Assembly: GCA_016714975.1 (NCBI GenBank)
Contig: JADKBR010000015.1
Coordinates: 124,001 to 188,000 of the forward strand
Reading direction: 5' to 3'
Length of the DNA stretch: 64,000 nt
Source: Candidatus Dechloromonas phosphorivorans
GTDB taxonomy: Bacteria; Pseudomonadota; Gammaproteobacteria; Burkholderiales; Rhodocyclaceae
Shown: positions 61,491 to 64,000 of the stretch, piece after piece
Layout: every line of letters starts with the position of its first letter
How positions within the stretch are numbered: position 1 is the first letter of the stretch
Made by a program: the position numbers and the translations under genes
Notes under the pieces: generated by a model
The model's input: only the letters and a program-made list of their open reading frames with translations
What the model was told of the DNA's origin: nothing
The model's database searches: none

Positions 61491-61519
61491 AAAAAAAAGG
61501 GGCGCTCGCCGCGCCCCTT
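61491..61519 (-). terminator. Rho-independent terminator of ppk2
   Basis: Minus strand: perfect 9-bp stem AAGGGGCGC / GCGCCCCTT with a 5-nt loop, followed by a run of eight U. Confidence 0.92.
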
Positions 61520-61543
61520 TGGTGGACCCTGATTCCGTTCAGT

Positions 61544-62797
61544 TCAGAGGATTGCCTTGTGCTCCACCTGCGAACTTGCACCCGGTTCGTAGACGACGTG
61601 CGGACGACCGACCAGTAGTGGATCGACGGGCCCGATGGCGTCAATGTCCTTGCCTGCATAATCTAGTTTGTGCAGGACGAAACGCATGGCGTTGAGGCGC
61701 GCGCGCTTCTTGCAATCGGACTTGACCACTGTCCACGGCGCTTCAGCGGTATCGGTATGGAAGAACATCGCCTCCTTGGCTTTGGTGTAGTCGTCCCACT
61801 TGTCGAGCGAAGCCAGGTCGATCGGCGACAGCTTCCATTGCTTGAGCGGGTGAACCTCGCGCTCCTTGAAGCGGCGACGCTGTTCCTTGCGACTGACCGA
61901 GAACCAGAACTTGATCAGGTGAATGCCGCTGCGCACCAGGGTGCGTTCGACTTCCGGCGTCTGGCGCATGAACTCGCGGTATTCGTCCTCGCTGCAAAAG
62001 CCCATCACGCGCTCGACACCGCCGCGGTTGTACCACGATCGATCCATGAAAATGATCTCGCCGGCGGTTGGCAGGTGCTTGACGTAGCGCTGGAAGTACC
62101 ACTGGCCGCGCTCCTCCATCGTCGGCTTCTCCAGCGCGACCACGCGCCCGCCACGCGGGTTGAGGTTCTCGGTAAAGCGCTTGATGGAGCCGCCCTTGCC
62201 CGCTGCATCACGCCCCTCGAAGATGACGACCATCCGTTGGCCGGTTTCCTTGACCCAGTTCTGCAACTTGACCAGTTCGACCTGCAGACGGTATTTCTGT
62301 TTCTCGTAGGCCTTGCGCGACATCAGGTTGCGATAGGGGTAAGAATTGTTGTCCCGCCAACCGGTTGCCAGTTCGTCGTCGGGGCTGGTCGGCAGCTTCC
62401 ATGCCGGCGCATCCTCCTTGCCAAGCAGCGCCTTGCGCAACGCCACCGCGTCATCGGGCGACGCGCCGGTCATGATCGCTTCCAGCGACTTGGCCAGCGC
62501 GACCGCATCTCCGGGAGCAGAATGCGCAATGATGTCTTTGAGAGCGACGGTCTTCTGCTCGACCGCCGAACTGGTAGCCTCGGCAACGTCATAGGCCTCC
62601 ATCGCCGCGGGCGTGTGTGCTGGCGCAACATCCCCGGCCGCGGCCCTGCGCGTCTGCGCTACGCGGGGCAAGGCAAGGGCGCGTGCCCGCGGTACGGACT
62701 TCTTGGTGGTCGTGGAACTGGCGCTCACGGCGGGCTTTGCCGCAACCGTCGTCTTGCTGTCGGCGTCCGATGCAGGTGGTTTGGTACTCTTGTCCAT
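61544..62797 (-). CDS. ppk2: Polyphosphate kinase 2
   Basis: 417 residues from ATG MDKSTKPPASDADSKTTVAA with GGGGAG upstream. Walker A VVIFEGRDAAGKGGSIKRFT, PTMEERGQWYFQRYVKHLP, Walker B EIIFMDRSWYNRGGVERVMG and the lid ERTLVRSGIHLIKFWFSVSR are all present. The N-terminal 150 residues are a low-complexity Ala/Thr/Lys-rich extension. PPK2 phosphorylates NDP or NMP from polyphosphate. It has its own terminator. Confidence 0.96.
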   Translation of the reverse strand: MDKSTKPPASDADSKTTVAAKPAVSASSTTTKKSVPRARALALPRVAQTRRAAAGDVAPAHTPAAMEAYDVAEATSSAVEQKTVALKDIIAHSAPGDAVALAKSLEAIMTGASPDDAVALRKALLGKEDAPAWKLPTSPDDELATGWRDNNSYPYRNLMSRKAYEKQKYRLQVELVKLQNWVKETGQRMVVIFEGRDAAGKGGSIKRFTENLNPRGGRVVALEKPTMEERGQWYFQRYVKHLPTAGEIIFMDRSWYNRGGVERVMGFCSEDEYREFMRQTPEVERTLVRSGIHLIKFWFSVSRKEQRRRFKEREVHPLKQWKLSPIDLASLDKWDDYTKAKEAMFFHTDTAEAPWTVVKSDCKKRARLNAMRFVLHKLDYAGKDIDAIGPVDPLLVGRPHVVYEPGASSQVEHKAIL

Positions 62798-63212
62798 CAA
62801 TTTCTCCCCGGTAAAATGTGTTTTTCGTGGCAAAAATCTCGACGTCAAATCCTTGTTGCGCTATCGCTTCCATGGTACTCCTTGTATGCTCCTCGATTCA
62901 ATCACCTCAAGCCCGTTGACCCACATTTTTCCGGGCTTTCCCCCCTCCCGGTCACCTGGCAAGACCGTCCAGGCAGCGCCCGTTTAGACTGCCCGGCTGG
63001 CTTCAGCAATCCGGTCCAGTAGCTGTGTCAACGGGCTCGCGCTCACCTGGCTGACTTGGCAGGGTCAGAAGGTGAGGGCCGCGCTGAAATCTGGCCGTTC
63101 TTTCGTGTCGACCGCGGAAGCGCCGTCCCTATAGAATGTGCAGCTGACAACCAGCAAGCCGGTAAGCTCGGCCGGTGTCCCGCACAACCCATTTACCAAT
63201 CCGGAGAGACCA
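62798..63212. other. 415-bp gap between ppk2 and the aminotransferase
   Basis: Divergent control region for both genes. No convincing frame or promoter could be named. The RBS GGAGAG for the next gene is at 63203-63208. Confidence 0.45.
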
Positions 63213-64000
63213 TTGTCCGCCCTGCTACCCAATGTTGACCCCCAAGGCCTGCTCGAATACTCGGTGGTCTATACCGACCGTGCGCTGAACCACATGTCGC
63301 AGCGCTTCCAGGGCGTCATGAAGGACATCTCGCGCATCCTGAAGCATGTCTACAACGCCCAGGCTGCGGTTGTCGTTCCCGGCAGCGGTACCTTTGGCAT
63401 GGAAGCTGTCGCGCGCCAGTTCGCCAGCGAGAAGAAAGTCCTGGTCATCCGCAATGGCTGGTTCAGCTTCCGCTGGACCCAGATTTTCGACATGGGAAAG
63501 ATTCCGTCGGAAAGCATCGTGCTCAAGGCACGCCAAGTCGGTAGCGGCGCGCAGGCACCGTTCGCGCCGCCGCCACTTGCCGAAGTGGTCGCGGTAATCC
63601 ACGAACAGCGGCCAGCAGTCGTCTTCGCGCCGCACGTCGAGACTGCCTCGGGGATGATCCTGCCCGACGATTACCTGAAAGCGGTTGGTGCTGCAGTGCG
63701 TGCGGTCGACGGTCTTTTCGTCCTCGATTGCGTCGCCTCGGGCACGGTCTGGGTCGACATGGTCGCGAGCAATGTCGACGTGCTGATCAGCGCCCCGCAG
63801 AAGGGCTGGAGCGCTTCGCCCTGCTGCGCCCTGATCGCTCTCGGCGAGCGCGCCCGCGCCCGGATCGACGCGACGACCAGCAGCAGCTTCGCCTGTGACC
63901 TCAAGAAGTGGCTGCAGATCATGGAGGCCTTCGAGAACGGCGGTCACGCTTACCACGCGACGATGCCGACCGATGCGCTGGCTGCGATGCGCGATGTCAT
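63213..64000 (+). CDS. Class V aminotransferase (alanine-glyoxylate type), 3' partial
   Basis: The frame starts at TTG with GGAGAG five bases upstream and is open at the window end; 262 codons visible. Text: GLLEYSVVYTDRALNHMSQR, AAVVVPGSGTFGMEAVARQF, VETASGMILPDDYLKAVGAA, FVLDCVASGTVWVDM and the PLP-lysine segment LISAPQKGWSASPCC. PLP enzyme of the serine-pyruvate/alanine-glyoxylate group; the exact amino donor is not visible. Confidence 0.9.
   Translation, partial: MSALLPNVDPQGLLEYSVVYTDRALNHMSQRFQGVMKDISRILKHVYNAQAAVVVPGSGTFGMEAVARQFASEKKVLVIRNGWFSFRWTQIFDMGKIPSESIVLKARQVGSGAQAPFAPPPLAEVVAVIHEQRPAVVFAPHVETASGMILPDDYLKAVGAAVRAVDGLFVLDCVASGTVWVDMVASNVDVLISAPQKGWSASPCCALIALGERARARIDATTSSSFACDLKKWLQIMEAFENGGHAYHATMPTDALAAMRDV

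Noticed and set aside
1..64000. CRISPR array
   Set aside because: No regularly spaced repeats with unique spacers were seen; the only tandem array (8828-8871) has 12-13 bp periodicity.

Overview
The window reads as a high-GC betaproteobacterial chromosome segment, most likely Rhodocyclales (Dechloromonas/Azonexus/Accumulibacter-like). This rests on the recO-era-rnc-lepB-lepA block, the rpoE-rseC-mucD block, the rpmF-plsX-fabHDG-acpP-fabF operon, the rne/uvrB neighbourhood and a PPK2 polyphosphate kinase. No database search was possible, so the taxon is inferred.

Layout. (1) 1-8.99 kb: end of an integrative conjugative element (ICE). It holds F-type mating-pair genes traN (open at the left edge), a small secreted protein, traF, traH and traG, then an opposite-strand membrane protein in the position of an entry-exclusion gene, and a tyrosine integrase abutting recO. 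(2) 9-38.3 kb: conserved core. Minus-strand blocks cover DNA repair and ribosome assembly (recO, era, rnc, lepB, lepA), envelope stress (rpoE, rseC, mucD) and fatty-acid synthesis (yceD to fabF). Also here are nadB, ygfX, maf, sppA, gph, rluC, rne, a low-molecular-weight phosphatase, uvrB, an aromatic aminotransferase and an AsmA-like membrane protein. (3) 38.4-61.2 kb: accessory region beginning at tRNA-Asn. It contains a second copy of the tRNA 3' half 12,463 bp downstream, duplicated small membrane-protein genes, many single stress or hypothetical genes (CBS protein, alcohol dehydrogenase, RIO kinase, SOUL protein, ferredoxin, slipin, cupins, cytochrome b561) and five IS elements (two IS256-type copies in opposite orientations, an IS630, another IS256, an IS3 remnant). 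(4) 61.2-64 kb: ppk2 and the start of a class V aminotransferase.

The most notable signal is a repeat family in the accessory region. Five copies carry the same sigma70-like promoter (TTGAGT-N17-TATCTT or variant). In three copies it is followed by three hairpins, the last terminator-like, with pyrimidine-rich loops containing CUCCC/CCUCC that are complementary to Shine-Dalgarno sequences. This looks like a multicopy small-RNA family. A second unusual signal is a 26-28 bp imperfect palindrome inserted after a tyrosine codon in two unrelated transposase families.

Single-base or small deletions break fabG, plsX, adh and a RIO kinase gene, three of the four at C/G runs. Because fabG and plsX are normally essential, sequencing or assembly error is the likeliest cause, and other broken reading frames here should be read with that in mind.
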